The notes: generated by a model from the sequence alone, not told the origin. A stretch of 18,473 bases of DNA from CBFHWY01 sp965659675 (GCA_965659675.1 CBFHWY010000058.1:1-18473), one strand, 5' to 3'; shown: positions 6,810 to 14,885, numbered from the stretch's first letter. Made by a program: numbers and translations.

Positions 6810-7717
6810 TGAATCTTAGAAAGTACGCTGCAGTAGATATAGGCTCTAATGCCATCCGACTTCTGATCATGCACAGCATCGATCACAAAAAAGGGACACA
6901 CTTTAAAAAAGTATCGCTCGTTCGAGTGCCAATACGCCTCGGCCAGGATGTTTTCACGGAAGGATTGATCACAGAAAGAAATCGAAATCGTTTGGTCGAG
7001 AGTCTTGTCGCCTTTAAAGGCTTGATCTACGCCCATGAAATTGACGAGTACAGAGCATGTGCAACCTCAGCTATGCGGGATGCAGAAAATGGACTGGATA
7101 TTGCCGCTGAGATCAGTGAACGCTCTGGCATTAATGTAGAAGTGATCGATGGAAAAGAGGAAGCCGACATCATCTATGCCACGCATATTGAAAAGGTGCT
7201 CGACGTGGAAAAGAATTACCTCTACATTGATGTGGGTGGAGGATCTACTGAGATGACTCTCTTCGTGGGTGGCAAAGTAGAAGATGCACAATCTTTCAAC
7301 ATTGGGACCATTCGACTCTTAAACAAGCTGGTTCCTGAGAAAGAATGGGATCGTATGAAAGCCTGGCTTAAAGAACACAAAGCCGCATATGATGATCTTG
7401 AAGCCATTGGCTCTGGGGGTAACATCAACAGGATCTACAAGATGAACCAGAAGAACGACTGGAAGCCGCTTAGCTTAAAAGAGCTTCAGGAAACCCGGGA
7501 GCTTATCGCTGGTATGCCCTATGAAAAACGGATCATCAAACTAAACATGAATATCGACCGTGCGGATGTGGTACTGCATGCCTCAGATATTTTCCTTAAG
7601 GCCTGTAAATGGGCCAAGATTGACGAGATCAATGTTCCTAAGATGGGCTTGGCCGATGGCCTTGTGCGGAAGATGCACAGTAAGTTTCAACAAGAAGAGT
7701 TGATCGCTGAATCCTAA
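6809..7717 (+). CDS. ppx: Ppx/GppA-family exopolyphosphatase, short form
   Basis: Removes terminal phosphate from polyphosphate, or the 5' phosphate of pppGpp in GppA members. The 302 residues cover only the two actin-like ATPase domains; E. coli PPX (513 residues) has additional C-terminal helical domains. Visible motifs are VDIGSNAIRLLI (9-20), ATSAMRDAENG (85-95), the catalytic-glutamate region IDGKEEAD (113-120), the phosphate loop DVGGGST (141-147) and a late SGGNINRI motif. The GTG start is chosen because it begins directly before the conserved first strand and overlaps the ppk stop (TAGTG, one shared base), implying translational coupling. No promoter is seen between the two genes. Its TAA stop overlaps the TAG stop of the convergent transporter gene. 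Confidence 0.93.
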   Translation: MNLRKYAAVDIGSNAIRLLIMHSIDHKKGTHFKKVSLVRVPIRLGQDVFTEGLITERNRNRLVESLVAFKGLIYAHEIDEYRACATSAMRDAENGLDIAAEISERSGINVEVIDGKEEADIIYATHIEKVLDVEKNYLYIDVGGGSTEMTLFVGGKVEDAQSFNIGTIRLLNKLVPEKEWDRMKAWLKEHKAAYDDLEAIGSGGNINRIYKMNQKNDWKPLSLKELQETRELIAGMPYEKRIIKLNMNIDRADVVLHASDIFLKACKWAKIDEINVPKMGLADGLVRKMHSKFQQEELIAES

Positions 7718-9927
7718 TCTATCTCCTTGATAGTGTGGGCGCTAACAAAAAGCACATTGCCCAGCTCTTCATAGTCATTGAAGATATCTGCTGAATTGTC
7801 CGCTAAGGTCAAGCCACCAAAGCCCATCACAACCAGATCGGCCATTGCGGATTTCCTATTGATGATCTGCTCAATTTCCTGATCACCCTCACGAGGTACT
7901 AGCTCTATGTTCTTTCTTGAGATCGGCAACCTTCCATCTTCGATCATAGTAAGCAGACGCTCTTTTTGTTGTTGCTCCTCACCTTCCATGTAGACACTGA
8001 ACATCTTGATCTCAGCACCTTTCCAATCAGGATGGCCTAACAAAATAAAGCTTAGGAGGATCATCAAATTGGAATTTTCATAATCTCGAGAAGAGATCCA
8101 TATATGGATGTTGCGGTGTTTTCCAAAACCTTTTAAAGAGCTTCTCAGGATACAAACATCAAAGTCGGTACTCAACAAGAGCTGGTAGTTCTGAGCGAGA
8201 ATATCGATCTCCTCCTTCTTCCCTTTTTCAAACTCAAAGAGGATCATATTATTTCCTTTCCCCGAAACCCCAGGTAACTGTATGGATTGAGCAATGGCTG
8301 AGGTATAAGAAGGTGATATGATAGTATCCAAATAAACCTTGCTCTTACTACCTTCCATCAGCACCACCAACTTTCTTTTGACGTCCTGTGACAGTTTGTA
8401 AGTGTCTTTATTCAGATATCCTTCGATATAGTGCAGATATGTTCCAAAGCCATAGCGATAAGCCAGCCATCGGACCATATCCAGCGCCGAGTCGCGTTTA
8501 AAGGTCTCTTTGGAGATACAGATGATAAATGGTCTCCAACGTTGTTCTTCCGCTTCCCGATCTTTTCGTTGAAGAAAGAGGTGTAGCTCTCTGCTCAACT
8601 GAAAGATCACTCCACGGAATAGGTCCACCACTCCATGTTCTGAACTGATCCGACTAACCCATAGATAAATGCCAGTCATGATGACGATAGAAAGTATAGC
8701 ATAGCTGAAGTTCATCTTGAACATCAGATAGAAACAGAGCAAGGCTCCGAAAAGTGAGACGTACCACTTAGACCTGAACGTAGGTCGATATGCCGGATCG
8801 GCAGCTAAATGTTCAAGAAAGGAGATCAAACAGATCGCTCCGTAGGTGACCATGAAGAACATGGAGATGATCTGAGCAACAAAATCGATATCTCCAATGG
8901 CGATGAAGAAGAATCCGATCACACAGGTGATCACACTGGCATTGATCGGTTCGTTGTCTTTTTCCCTTCCTCTCGCCAAAGCGCGGTTGATCCTTGCACC
9001 AAAGATCCCATCCACTCCAAGTGCCTGCAGGGTTCTGGGGGCGATCATTACAGAGCCGAGTGCTGAAGAAATGGCTGCACCCGCCAATCCGATGGGGATG
9101 ATGGGTGGCCATAAGGCGATCTTCTCCATAATGAGGTGATCGGTATTGGCCAGGTCTTCAAGACTCGCGGAGAAAAAGAGTTTGAAGGAGATCAACACAT
9201 AAACGATAATACCTGCAACGGTAGCCCAGATCGTGCCTTTGGGAATGGATTTCTTAGGGTCTTTAAGGTCTCCCGACAAACCTAATCCTGCAGCAATTCC
9301 CGTGAATGCAGGAAATATGATGGTAAACACATAGAAGAAATCGTCAGCATTATCAACCTTTTCAAATGGATTGATCGCTGAAGCTGAATAGGTTCCTCCA
9401 AGAAAGAAAAGTACAAGCGAAACCACCAGTATAGCAACTACCAGATACAAGGCCTTCACTCCTACATTTGCGCCTTTGGTGAGCATGAGGAAGGTCAGGA
9501 AGATCATAAATATGATCCCCACCAATCTTTGATTTAACTCTACGCCGTAAGTATAGTTGATCATTTCGGCCACAGGCTCAAAAGACACTGCAAAGGCGAT
9601 TACATAGAATGCAACACTGATGGCCTGAGAAAGAAATAAGGCAATCCCAATTGCTGCTCCGATATTTAGACCAAAACTCCGGGAGATCATGTAATAGGCT
9701 CCACCACCCTCTACCTTCTGATTGGTAGCAATCTCTGCAACTGCCATGGCTGTGGGGATGGTAACGGCATGACCAATGAGAATGATCAGCAAGGCACCCA
9801 TCAAACCCGTATTCCCAACGGCATATCCGAACCTCAGGAAAAGTATGGCTCCCAGGATGGTCGAAAGCGCTGTCATAAAGACGGGCATGGTACCCATCGT
9901 TCCGCCGGATGAACTAAGTCTGCTCAT
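7714..9927 (-). CDS. Cation-chloride cotransporter-like permease (SLC12/APC superfamily)
   Basis: A 737-residue inner-membrane transporter with about 12 hydrophobic segments in residues 14-427 and a cytoplasmic C-terminal domain of about 310 residues. Segments resembling NKCC/KCC proteins are the TM1 region GAILFLRFGYAVG (26-38), TM3 GGGAYYMISRSFG (74-86; the tyrosine pair includes the K+-coordinating position of animal NKCC1), FPAFTGIAAGLGLSGDL (205-221) with DPKKSIPKG, and the TM8 region SSALGSVMIAPRTLQAL (287-303; the serine pair occupies the NKCC1 Na+ site). The C-terminal part resembles the SLC12 C-terminal/universal-stress-like domain. The likely role is electroneutral ion or amino-acid symport; ions are not proven. 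The 35-base leader contains a small stem-loop (9934-9947) with GGAG in its loop. Confidence 0.85.
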   Translation of the reverse strand: MSRLSSSGGTMGTMPVFMTALSTILGAILFLRFGYAVGNTGLMGALLIILIGHAVTIPTAMAVAEIATNQKVEGGGAYYMISRSFGLNIGAAIGIALFLSQAISVAFYVIAFAVSFEPVAEMINYTYGVELNQRLVGIIFMIFLTFLMLTKGANVGVKALYLVVAILVVSLVLFFLGGTYSASAINPFEKVDNADDFFYVFTIIFPAFTGIAAGLGLSGDLKDPKKSIPKGTIWATVAGIIVYVLISFKLFFSASLEDLANTDHLIMEKIALWPPIIPIGLAGAAISSALGSVMIAPRTLQALGVDGIFGARINRALARGREKDNEPINASVITCVIGFFFIAIGDIDFVAQIISMFFMVTYGAICLISFLEHLAADPAYRPTFRSKWYVSLFGALLCFYLMFKMNFSYAILSIVIMTGIYLWVSRISSEHGVVDLFRGVIFQLSRELHLFLQRKDREAEEQRWRPFIICISKETFKRDSALDMVRWLAYRYGFGTYLHYIEGYLNKDTYKLSQDVKRKLVVLMEGSKSKVYLDTIISPSYTSAIAQSIQLPGVSGKGNNMILFEFEKGKKEEIDILAQNYQLLLSTDFDVCILRSSLKGFGKHRNIHIWISSRDYENSNLMILLSFILLGHPDWKGAEIKMFSVYMEGEEQQQKERLLTMIEDGRLPISRKNIELVPREGDQEIEQIINRKSAMADLVVMGFGGLTLADNSADIFNDYEELGNVLFVSAHTIKEID

Positions 9928-9962
9928 GTTTTTCTCTTCTCCAAGAGGAAATCAATAATACT

Positions 9963-9970
9963 CAAATTTA
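9963..9970 (-). promoter_or_regulatory. -7 box TAAATTTG for the transporter gene
   Basis: An exact TAnnTTTG match on the minus strand, 35 bases before the ATG at 9927. A TTTTTG run lies 14 bases upstream, closer than the usual -33 spacing. It forms a compact divergent promoter pair with the box at 9992-9999. Confidence 0.5.
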
Positions 9971-9991
9971 TTAGCTCCGCTACACAAAAAC

Positions 9992-9999
9992 TATATTTG
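9992..9999 (+). promoter_or_regulatory. -7 box TATATTTG for the DUF1015 gene
   Basis: An exact TAnnTTTG match, six bases before the ATG at 10006. A TTTA at 9967-9970 lies 21 bases upstream as a near -33 element. The possible TTG start at 9997 lies inside this box, so the ATG at 10006 is preferred. Confidence 0.55.
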
Positions 10000-10005
10000 C
10001 CGGCC

Positions 10006-11235
10006 ATGATCAAGATCAAAGGTTTTCGCGCATTTCGTCCACCTCAGGAGAGAGTGCATCTCGTATCGAGCAGATCCTATGTGGCTTACAAGGGAGAAGC
10101 CCTCAACAACAAACTGAAAGGCAATCCATTCAGCTACATCCACATCATCAATCCTGAACATGAGGAAACTCATCAATCAGCCCCTTTCAGCAATGAGCTT
10201 TTTCAAAAGATCCGTTTGAAGTTTGAGGAATTCATCGATTATGGGAATTTCATCCAGGACGAAGAAGAATCGCTTTATCTCTATCGACAAGAAAAAGAAG
10301 ATCGGGTCTTTGTTGGCATCATCGCCCTGGTGAGTGTGAAGGATTATCGAGAAGGACGTATCCTAAAGCATGAAGACACCATCGCTCGCCGGGAAGAGCG
10401 ATTTATGCGATATCTAGACATTACCAATATCCATGCAGAACCAGTCCTGCTGACCTACCCTGATATTTCAGAGGTTGAGCAGCTAATGCAAGACGTTCAA
10501 AAAATGGATCATGAGTACAACTTCACCACGGTAGATGAGGCGAACCATAAACTTTGGAAGATCAGCAATCCCGAACAACTCGAATTGATCGAAAAAGAAT
10601 TTGGCAAAATAGATAAAGCCTATATCGCCGATGGTCATCACCGATGCTCATCCAGTGCCCTTCTGGCTTCTAAAAGAGAATTAGATGGAGAAGAAGATGG
10701 CTCAGCCTACTTCATGAGCATGCTCATCCCTGAGAGTCACCTTCATATTGTTGATTTTAATCGACTCGTTCGCGGGCTCAACGGGCTAAGTAAAGAGGGC
10801 TTCCTGGAAAAATTAAATGAACGTTTTCTGGTCACCGAAGTGCATCACAAGCAATACCAACCAAGAGCACACCATGAGATCGGACTTTACATTGATGAAA
10901 CCTGGTACCGTCTTGAGCCTTCGCTTTATTTCTACAATGCCAATGATCCAGTAGATAGTCTGGATGCACAGATCTTGAGTAAGAACATTCTTGAACCAAT
11001 CCTTGGAGTTGAGGATCTTAAAACTGACGAGAGAGTGCGTTTTATTAGTGGATCTGAAGGCGTTGAGGCATTGGAAAACGAAGTAGATAGCGGCAAATTC
11101 GACATGGCTTTTAACCTCTACCCTGTTGATGTACAGGAACTAAAAGCCGTTGCCGACGCCGGAAAGATCATGCCGCCTAAAACCACGTGGATCGAACCTA
11201 AATTGAGAAGTGGCTTAACGATCTACCAATATTAA
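10006..11235 (+). CDS. DUF1015 family protein
   Basis: A 409-residue protein of the DUF1015 family, whose biochemical function I do not know with certainty. Family marks are the N-terminal GFRAFRP segment, GRILKHEDT (about 117-125) and the highly conserved ADGHHR motif (208-213) followed by an alanine-rich helix, then AYFMSMLIP and a late LYPV segment. In other Bacteroidota, DUF1015 genes are often found beside serC and serA, hinting at a link with serine metabolism; those genes are not seen here. An in-frame TTG three codons upstream would add L/M-P-A, but it falls within the -7 promoter box, so the ATG is chosen. It is followed 17 bases later by yggS, which has its own -7 box. Confidence 0.85.
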   Translation: MIKIKGFRAFRPPQERVHLVSSRSYVAYKGEALNNKLKGNPFSYIHIINPEHEETHQSAPFSNELFQKIRLKFEEFIDYGNFIQDEEESLYLYRQEKEDRVFVGIIALVSVKDYREGRILKHEDTIARREERFMRYLDITNIHAEPVLLTYPDISEVEQLMQDVQKMDHEYNFTTVDEANHKLWKISNPEQLELIEKEFGKIDKAYIADGHHRCSSSALLASKRELDGEEDGSAYFMSMLIPESHLHIVDFNRLVRGLNGLSKEGFLEKLNERFLVTEVHHKQYQPRAHHEIGLYIDETWYRLEPSLYFYNANDPVDSLDAQILSKNILEPILGVEDLKTDERVRFISGSEGVEALENEVDSGKFDMAFNLYPVDVQELKAVADAGKIMPPKTTWIEPKLRSGLTIYQY

Positions 11236-11240
11236 GATCG

Positions 11241-11248
11241 TAGTTTTG
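11241..11248 (+). promoter_or_regulatory. -7 box TAGTTTTG four bases before yggS
   Basis: An exact TAnnTTTG match, separated from the ATG at 11253 by CAGC. It lies entirely in the 17-base gap after the DUF1015 stop codon. No good -33 element is visible inside the upstream coding region. Confidence 0.4.
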
Positions 11249-11252
11249 CAGC

Positions 11253-11900
11253 ATGGATCTGATTGAGAATCTAAAGAAGGTCAAGTCGAACATCCCTGAA
11301 TCCGTTGAACTGGTGGCGGTGAGCAAAACCAAACCAGCTGAATACGTTCAGGAGCTTTATGACTTTGGCCATCGCGATTTTGGAGAGAATAAAGTTCAGG
11401 AGCTCAGCGACAAGGCTGAAAATTTACCGAAAGATATTCGCTGGCATGCCATAGGGCATTTGCAGCGAAATAAGGTAAAATACATCGCTCCCTTTGTGTA
11501 TCTCATTCACGCCGTGGATAGCATCAAACTGCTCAAGGAGATCAACAAACGCGCAGCGCAAAATGACCGGATGATCGACTACCTTTTTCAGGTACACATT
11601 GCTGCAGAAGATTCAAAGTTTGGTTGGGATAAGCAGGAACTGATCGATGTATTGAATGCAGGAGAGCATTTGAGCTTTGAGAATACGAGGTTAAGAGGAT
11701 TTATGGGAATGGCCACCTTCACCGATGTAGAACAACAGGTAGCGAATGAATTTGAGAGCCTAAGAGATATTTTCACCCGCTTTCGATCGGAAGAGATCAA
11801 TATTCTGAGCATGGGAATGAGCGGTGATTACGACATCGCTATTCAACATGGAAGTAACATGATCAGGGTGGGCTCACAGATATTTGGAGCAAGAGATTAA
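11253..11900 (+). CDS. yggS: YggS-family pyridoxal phosphate homeostasis protein
   Basis: A 215-residue single-domain TIM-barrel PLP-binding protein related to the N-terminal domain of alanine racemase. It buffers and delivers PLP rather than catalysing a known reaction. Seen directly: VAVSKTKP (21-28) with the Schiff-base lysine K25, GENKVQEL, WHAIGHLQRNK, HAVDS, GFMGMATF, and the phosphate-binding end LSMGMSGDYDIAIQHGSNMIRVGSQIFG. Length is typical (E. coli 234). The downstream HEAT-repeat gene starts two bases after its stop codon, so the two are almost certainly co-transcribed. Confidence 0.95.
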   Translation: MDLIENLKKVKSNIPESVELVAVSKTKPAEYVQELYDFGHRDFGENKVQELSDKAENLPKDIRWHAIGHLQRNKVKYIAPFVYLIHAVDSIKLLKEINKRAAQNDRMIDYLFQVHIAAEDSKFGWDKQELIDVLNAGEHLSFENTRLRGFMGMATFTDVEQQVANEFESLRDIFTRFRSEEINILSMGMSGDYDIAIQHGSNMIRVGSQIFGARD

Positions 11901-11902
11901 GT

Positions 11903-12421
11903 ATGGCAAAACAAACGAAGATCAAGGGAATTCACGCCGATATGCAATCGGCCGATCCAAACAAGGTTTTTAAGGCGCTGAAAGACCTTCGCAAACATGG
12001 AACAGAAGACAGCATACCACTTCTGATCGATATTGTGGTGAATACTAAAGAAGAACTGCTTTACGATGAGGCTATAAAGATCCTCAATGATCTCAAGGAC
12101 AAGAATTCTACACAGCAAATCATTGAGGCCATTCAAGACCCGAAGAACGAAGGAGAGATCATCACCCTGCTTCAAGTAATTTGGCAGGCGGGTTTGAAGG
12201 TGGGCCCACATCTTCGTTTTCTAGCCGATCTGGCGATGAAGTCGGAGTATATGGTAGCATTCGAATGTGTGACCATCGTTGAACACATGGAAGATGATCT
12301 GAACGAGGAAGAGGTATTTCAGATCATAGCCGACTTACGCGAAGCAGTACTCAGAAAGAATAAGAATGAAGAACTTCTGGAGATGATGATCCAGGAATTC
12401 AATGAAAGGATCATTGGTTGA
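11903..12421 (+). CDS. HEAT-repeat protein of unknown function
   Basis: A 172-residue all-helical, acidic protein without a signal peptide or membrane segment. Repeating helix pairs (for example around residues 17-50, 51-82 and 83-120) with the pattern 'ALKDLRKHGTEDSIPLLIDIV' look like HEAT repeats, so a scaffold or protein-binding role is likely. Homologous small HEAT proteins occur in other Bacteroidota, but I know no assigned function. It starts two bases after yggS, and its TGA stop overlaps the TTG start of mnmE (TTGA). Tight packing implies co-expression and perhaps coupled translation with mnmE. Confidence 0.8.
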   Translation: MAKQTKIKGIHADMQSADPNKVFKALKDLRKHGTEDSIPLLIDIVVNTKEELLYDEAIKILNDLKDKNSTQQIIEAIQDPKNEGEIITLLQVIWQAGLKVGPHLRFLADLAMKSEYMVAFECVTIVEHMEDDLNEEEVFQIIADLREAVLRKNKNEELLEMMIQEFNERIIG

Positions 12422-13791
12422 GTCAGAACGATACCATATGTGCCTTAGCTACCCCGGAAGGTGTAGGAGCCATTGGCATCATTCGTCTTTCAGGCGATCA
12501 GGCCATTGAGATCTGTAATGCAATATTTCCCAAAAAAGACCTGAGCAAGGAAGAAGGTTATACCATTCATTTTGGCCCTATCGTTTCTGACGGCAATGTC
12601 CTCGACGAAGTCTTGGTAAGTCTCTTTAGGAATCCGAGATCTTATACTGGTGAAGATCTCATTGAAGTCTCCTTTCACGGTTCTCCATTCATCTTGCAAA
12701 AAGCCATCGATCTGTTTGTGGAGCAGGGAGCCAGATTGGCAAAAGCTGGAGAATTCACCCAACGTGCCTTTCTCAATAAGAAAATGGACTTGAGTCAGGC
12801 CGAAGCTGTAGCCGACCTTATCGCGGCTGAATCTGCAGCTGCTCATGATACCGCTATGCATCAAATGAGAGGTGGTTTCTCCAACGACATCTCATTGCTG
12901 CGGGACAGGCTGATCCACTTTGCCTCCATGATAGAGCTGGAGTTAGATTTTAGTGAAGAAGATGTTGAGTTTGCCAATCGGGATGAGCTCAAAGAATTGC
13001 TGGAGGAGGTCAGAAGCTATGTGCAAAAGCTCATTAGCTCCTTTGATCTGGGAAATGTCATTAAAAATGGCGTTCCCGTAGTGATCGCAGGAAAACCCAA
13101 TGCCGGTAAATCAACCTTATTGAATGTTCTTTTCCGAGAGGAACGCGCGCTCGTGACCGACATTGAAGGCACCACGCGAGACAGCATTGAAGACGAGCTG
13201 GTTATGGATGGGATCCTATACCGCTTCATTGATACGGCAGGTTTAAGGGATACTGATGATCTGGTGGAGGCGCTAGGTGTTAAACGAAGTCTGGAGAAGA
13301 TCAGTCAGGCAGCCATTGTGCTTTACCTTTTTGATGCCACAAAATTGTCTCCAACTGAGCGCAAAGCTGCAATGGAAGAGCTAAAAAGTGTGATCCCTGA
13401 GAAATCCAGCTTGCTTGCAGTAGCGAATCACATTGACAAGCTGCCGGAAGATGAACAGCAAAAGCTGGAAGCTGATAAAGAACTGATTAGCATCTCCGCG
13501 AAAGAGGAAAAAGGTTTGGACAAGCTGAAATCAAGCCTAAAAAAGATCGTCCTCAGTGGCAAAGCAGATCGCGAGGGTAGTGTTGTGACCAACTCCAGGC
13601 ATTTGCAGGCCCTACGAAAATGTGATGAGAGTTTAGAAAGAGCCATGCAAGGTCTGGATAATCAAACTCCGGGAGACTTGCTAGCCATGGACATTCGTCA
13701 GGCTTTATTTTATCTGGGCGAGATCACCGGAGAAGTCACCACCGACGACCTTTTGGGGGATATCTTCTCGAAGTTTTGTATTGGCAAATGA
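12418..13791 (+). CDS. mnmE: tRNA-modifying GTPase MnmE
   Basis: With MnmG, MnmE installs the carboxymethylaminomethyl group on U34 of tRNAs reading NNA/NNG codons. Of 457 residues, the N-terminal formyl-THF-binding domain is 1-120 (NDTICALATPEGVGAIGIIRLSG). A helical domain follows, with the G domain inserted at about 215-378: G1 GKPNAGKST (225-233), G2 GTTRD (251-255), G3 DTAG (272-275), G4 NHID (337-340) and G5 SAK (360-362). The C terminus is the family-defining FCIGK with the catalytic cysteine C454. The start must be TTG at 12418: the conserved N terminus begins at once and no ATG or GTG is available. The G4 motif has His where NKxD normally has Lys. It overlaps the upstream stop codon by four bases (TTGA). 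Confidence 0.96.
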   Translation: MSQNDTICALATPEGVGAIGIIRLSGDQAIEICNAIFPKKDLSKEEGYTIHFGPIVSDGNVLDEVLVSLFRNPRSYTGEDLIEVSFHGSPFILQKAIDLFVEQGARLAKAGEFTQRAFLNKKMDLSQAEAVADLIAAESAAAHDTAMHQMRGGFSNDISLLRDRLIHFASMIELELDFSEEDVEFANRDELKELLEEVRSYVQKLISSFDLGNVIKNGVPVVIAGKPNAGKSTLLNVLFREERALVTDIEGTTRDSIEDELVMDGILYRFIDTAGLRDTDDLVEALGVKRSLEKISQAAIVLYLFDATKLSPTERKAAMEELKSVIPEKSSLLAVANHIDKLPEDEQQKLEADKELISISAKEEKGLDKLKSSLKKIVLSGKADREGSVVTNSRHLQALRKCDESLERAMQGLDNQTPGDLLAMDIRQALFYLGEITGEVTTDDLLGDIFSKFCIGK

Positions 13792-13826
13792 ATCTCTAGC
13801 GAAAGTTCCTATCGGGAAGTGAAACC

Positions 13827-13866
13827 CTCACTCTCACTCCTTCTCACTCTTCCTCTCACTCCCACT
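13827..13866. repeat. CTCACT short repeats between convergent genes
   Basis: CTCACT occurs at 13827, 13833, 13843 and 13855, and CCCACT follows at 13861, giving a C/T-rich tract. On the minus strand the repeat is AGTGAG; the copy at 13855-13860 supplies the TGA stop of the leftward gene and later copies supply further TGA codons in a second frame. No terminator hairpin is visible in the 64-base gap. Confidence 0.6.
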
Positions 13867-14812
13867 TTCCTTCAATCTCGAGGCCAGCATTTATTGCAAT
13901 ATCCTCGTAGATGAGCTTTTGATTCCTAAAAAGGGCAATACTGAGATGAGCATTCAATGATTCGCGAACCATGCCATCCATTCCATGCCCATTGGGTGAT
14001 TTTAGTTTAGCCCAATCACTTGCCGATGCTTTAACCAGAAGTTGATGTGTATTTCCGCTAAACTTGAGTGCCACTTCCTCTTTCCCGCTGTTTATGTGAA
14101 GCTTTGATAGTTTGTAGGAAGTGAATAAATGCTGTTTTCCATCCAGTATCAATATGGCTCCAAAACCTGTCAACCTAAATCCAGCTACTTTCATTTTTGC
14201 GATGGCAACAGATAAACTGGCATCCGAATCTTGAAACCTTGAAGCCTGTATCCAAATATGTGCTTTAGGAAAAGATCTGCCCCAGTCTTTTTCAATGTAA
14301 CCTATACCCTTATCAAAACTTAATGTACGCCCTTCAAAGTGTAGCTCACCTGAAAGTTCGCTTCTCAAGCTGATCACACTGTGATTGCAATCCATGAACG
14401 GCCAATAGCTCAATGGACCCATGAGATTTGGACTGTAAACAGACTTGGGCCAGGCTTTGTGTTCTTTGAGCTTCAAATGCCCATTGAGAGTAGGCAAGTT
14501 CAGCCTGATCTCATTTCTACTGAACTCATGATCACCGATCTTGAGTTCGAATGAATGAGTGGAAGCTGAGAACATTTCCCGTGGGAATGCATGATAAGTT
14601 GTCCTCCCTGTTTTTCCATCAAAGAATTGAATGAAAGCCTCACCGTCATAAGCATTCATCGAGGAAAGGCCTACCATGAGCGCCGCCACCTCATCTCCTT
14701 TCTCATCCTCAAACTTGTAATACCAGCCTTCAAAATGCTTGGAAAGCCTGGATCGCTCGTGGAATCGCTCGGGATACCAGAACTGGTTTTGAAAAATGAA
14801 ATGGGGTAACAC
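13856..14812 (-). CDS. Tocopherol cyclase-family protein
   Basis: A 318-residue protein matching the tocopherol cyclase family (the family of plant VTE1). Signature segments are HFEGWYYKF (26-34) near the N terminus and GYIEKDWGRSFPKAHIWIQ (171-189) in the second beta-barrel-like half. It is shorter than plant tocopherol cyclase. No signal peptide is present. A non-photosynthetic Bacteroidota cell is not expected to make tocopherol, and no homogentisate or prenyl-transfer genes are nearby, so the substrate is probably another prenyl or lipid-like molecule; this is inference. The start is GTG at 14812-14810, four bases after a near-consensus -7 box. The stop lies in the CTCACT repeat tract. 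Confidence 0.8.
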   Translation of the reverse strand: MLPHFIFQNQFWYPERFHERSRLSKHFEGWYYKFEDEKGDEVAALMVGLSSMNAYDGEAFIQFFDGKTGRTTYHAFPREMFSASTHSFELKIGDHEFSRNEIRLNLPTLNGHLKLKEHKAWPKSVYSPNLMGPLSYWPFMDCNHSVISLRSELSGELHFEGRTLSFDKGIGYIEKDWGRSFPKAHIWIQASRFQDSDASLSVAIAKMKVAGFRLTGFGAILILDGKQHLFTSYKLSKLHINSGKEEVALKFSGNTHQLLVKASASDWAKLKSPNGHGMDGMVRESLNAHLSIALFRNQKLIYEDIAINAGLEIEGKWE

Positions 14813-14816
14813 GAGG

Positions 14817-14824
14817 GAAATTTA
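14817..14824 (-). promoter_or_regulatory. -7-like box TAAATTTC four bases before the tocopherol cyclase-family gene
   Basis: On the minus strand TAAATTTC matches TAnnTTTG except for the final base. It is separated from the GTG start by CCTC. The same four-base spacing is seen at ppk1, yggS and queA. Confidence 0.35.
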
Positions 14825-14885
14825 CGAGAATATTAGTCACAAGCGATTAATCCTAGCGGAAGGAGAACGGTCGCAAGAAAGTAAG

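Noticed and set aside
8809..9139. Overlapping ORFs of 80-99 residues on both strands inside the transporter gene
   Set aside because: They are shadow frames of the TM8-containing region, with no start context or family resemblance.
9997..10005. TTG start for the DUF1015 protein, three codons upstream of the ATG
   Set aside because: The TTG lies inside the TATATTTG promoter box, so it would probably not be transcribed; the ATG at 10006 begins the conserved N terminus closely enough.
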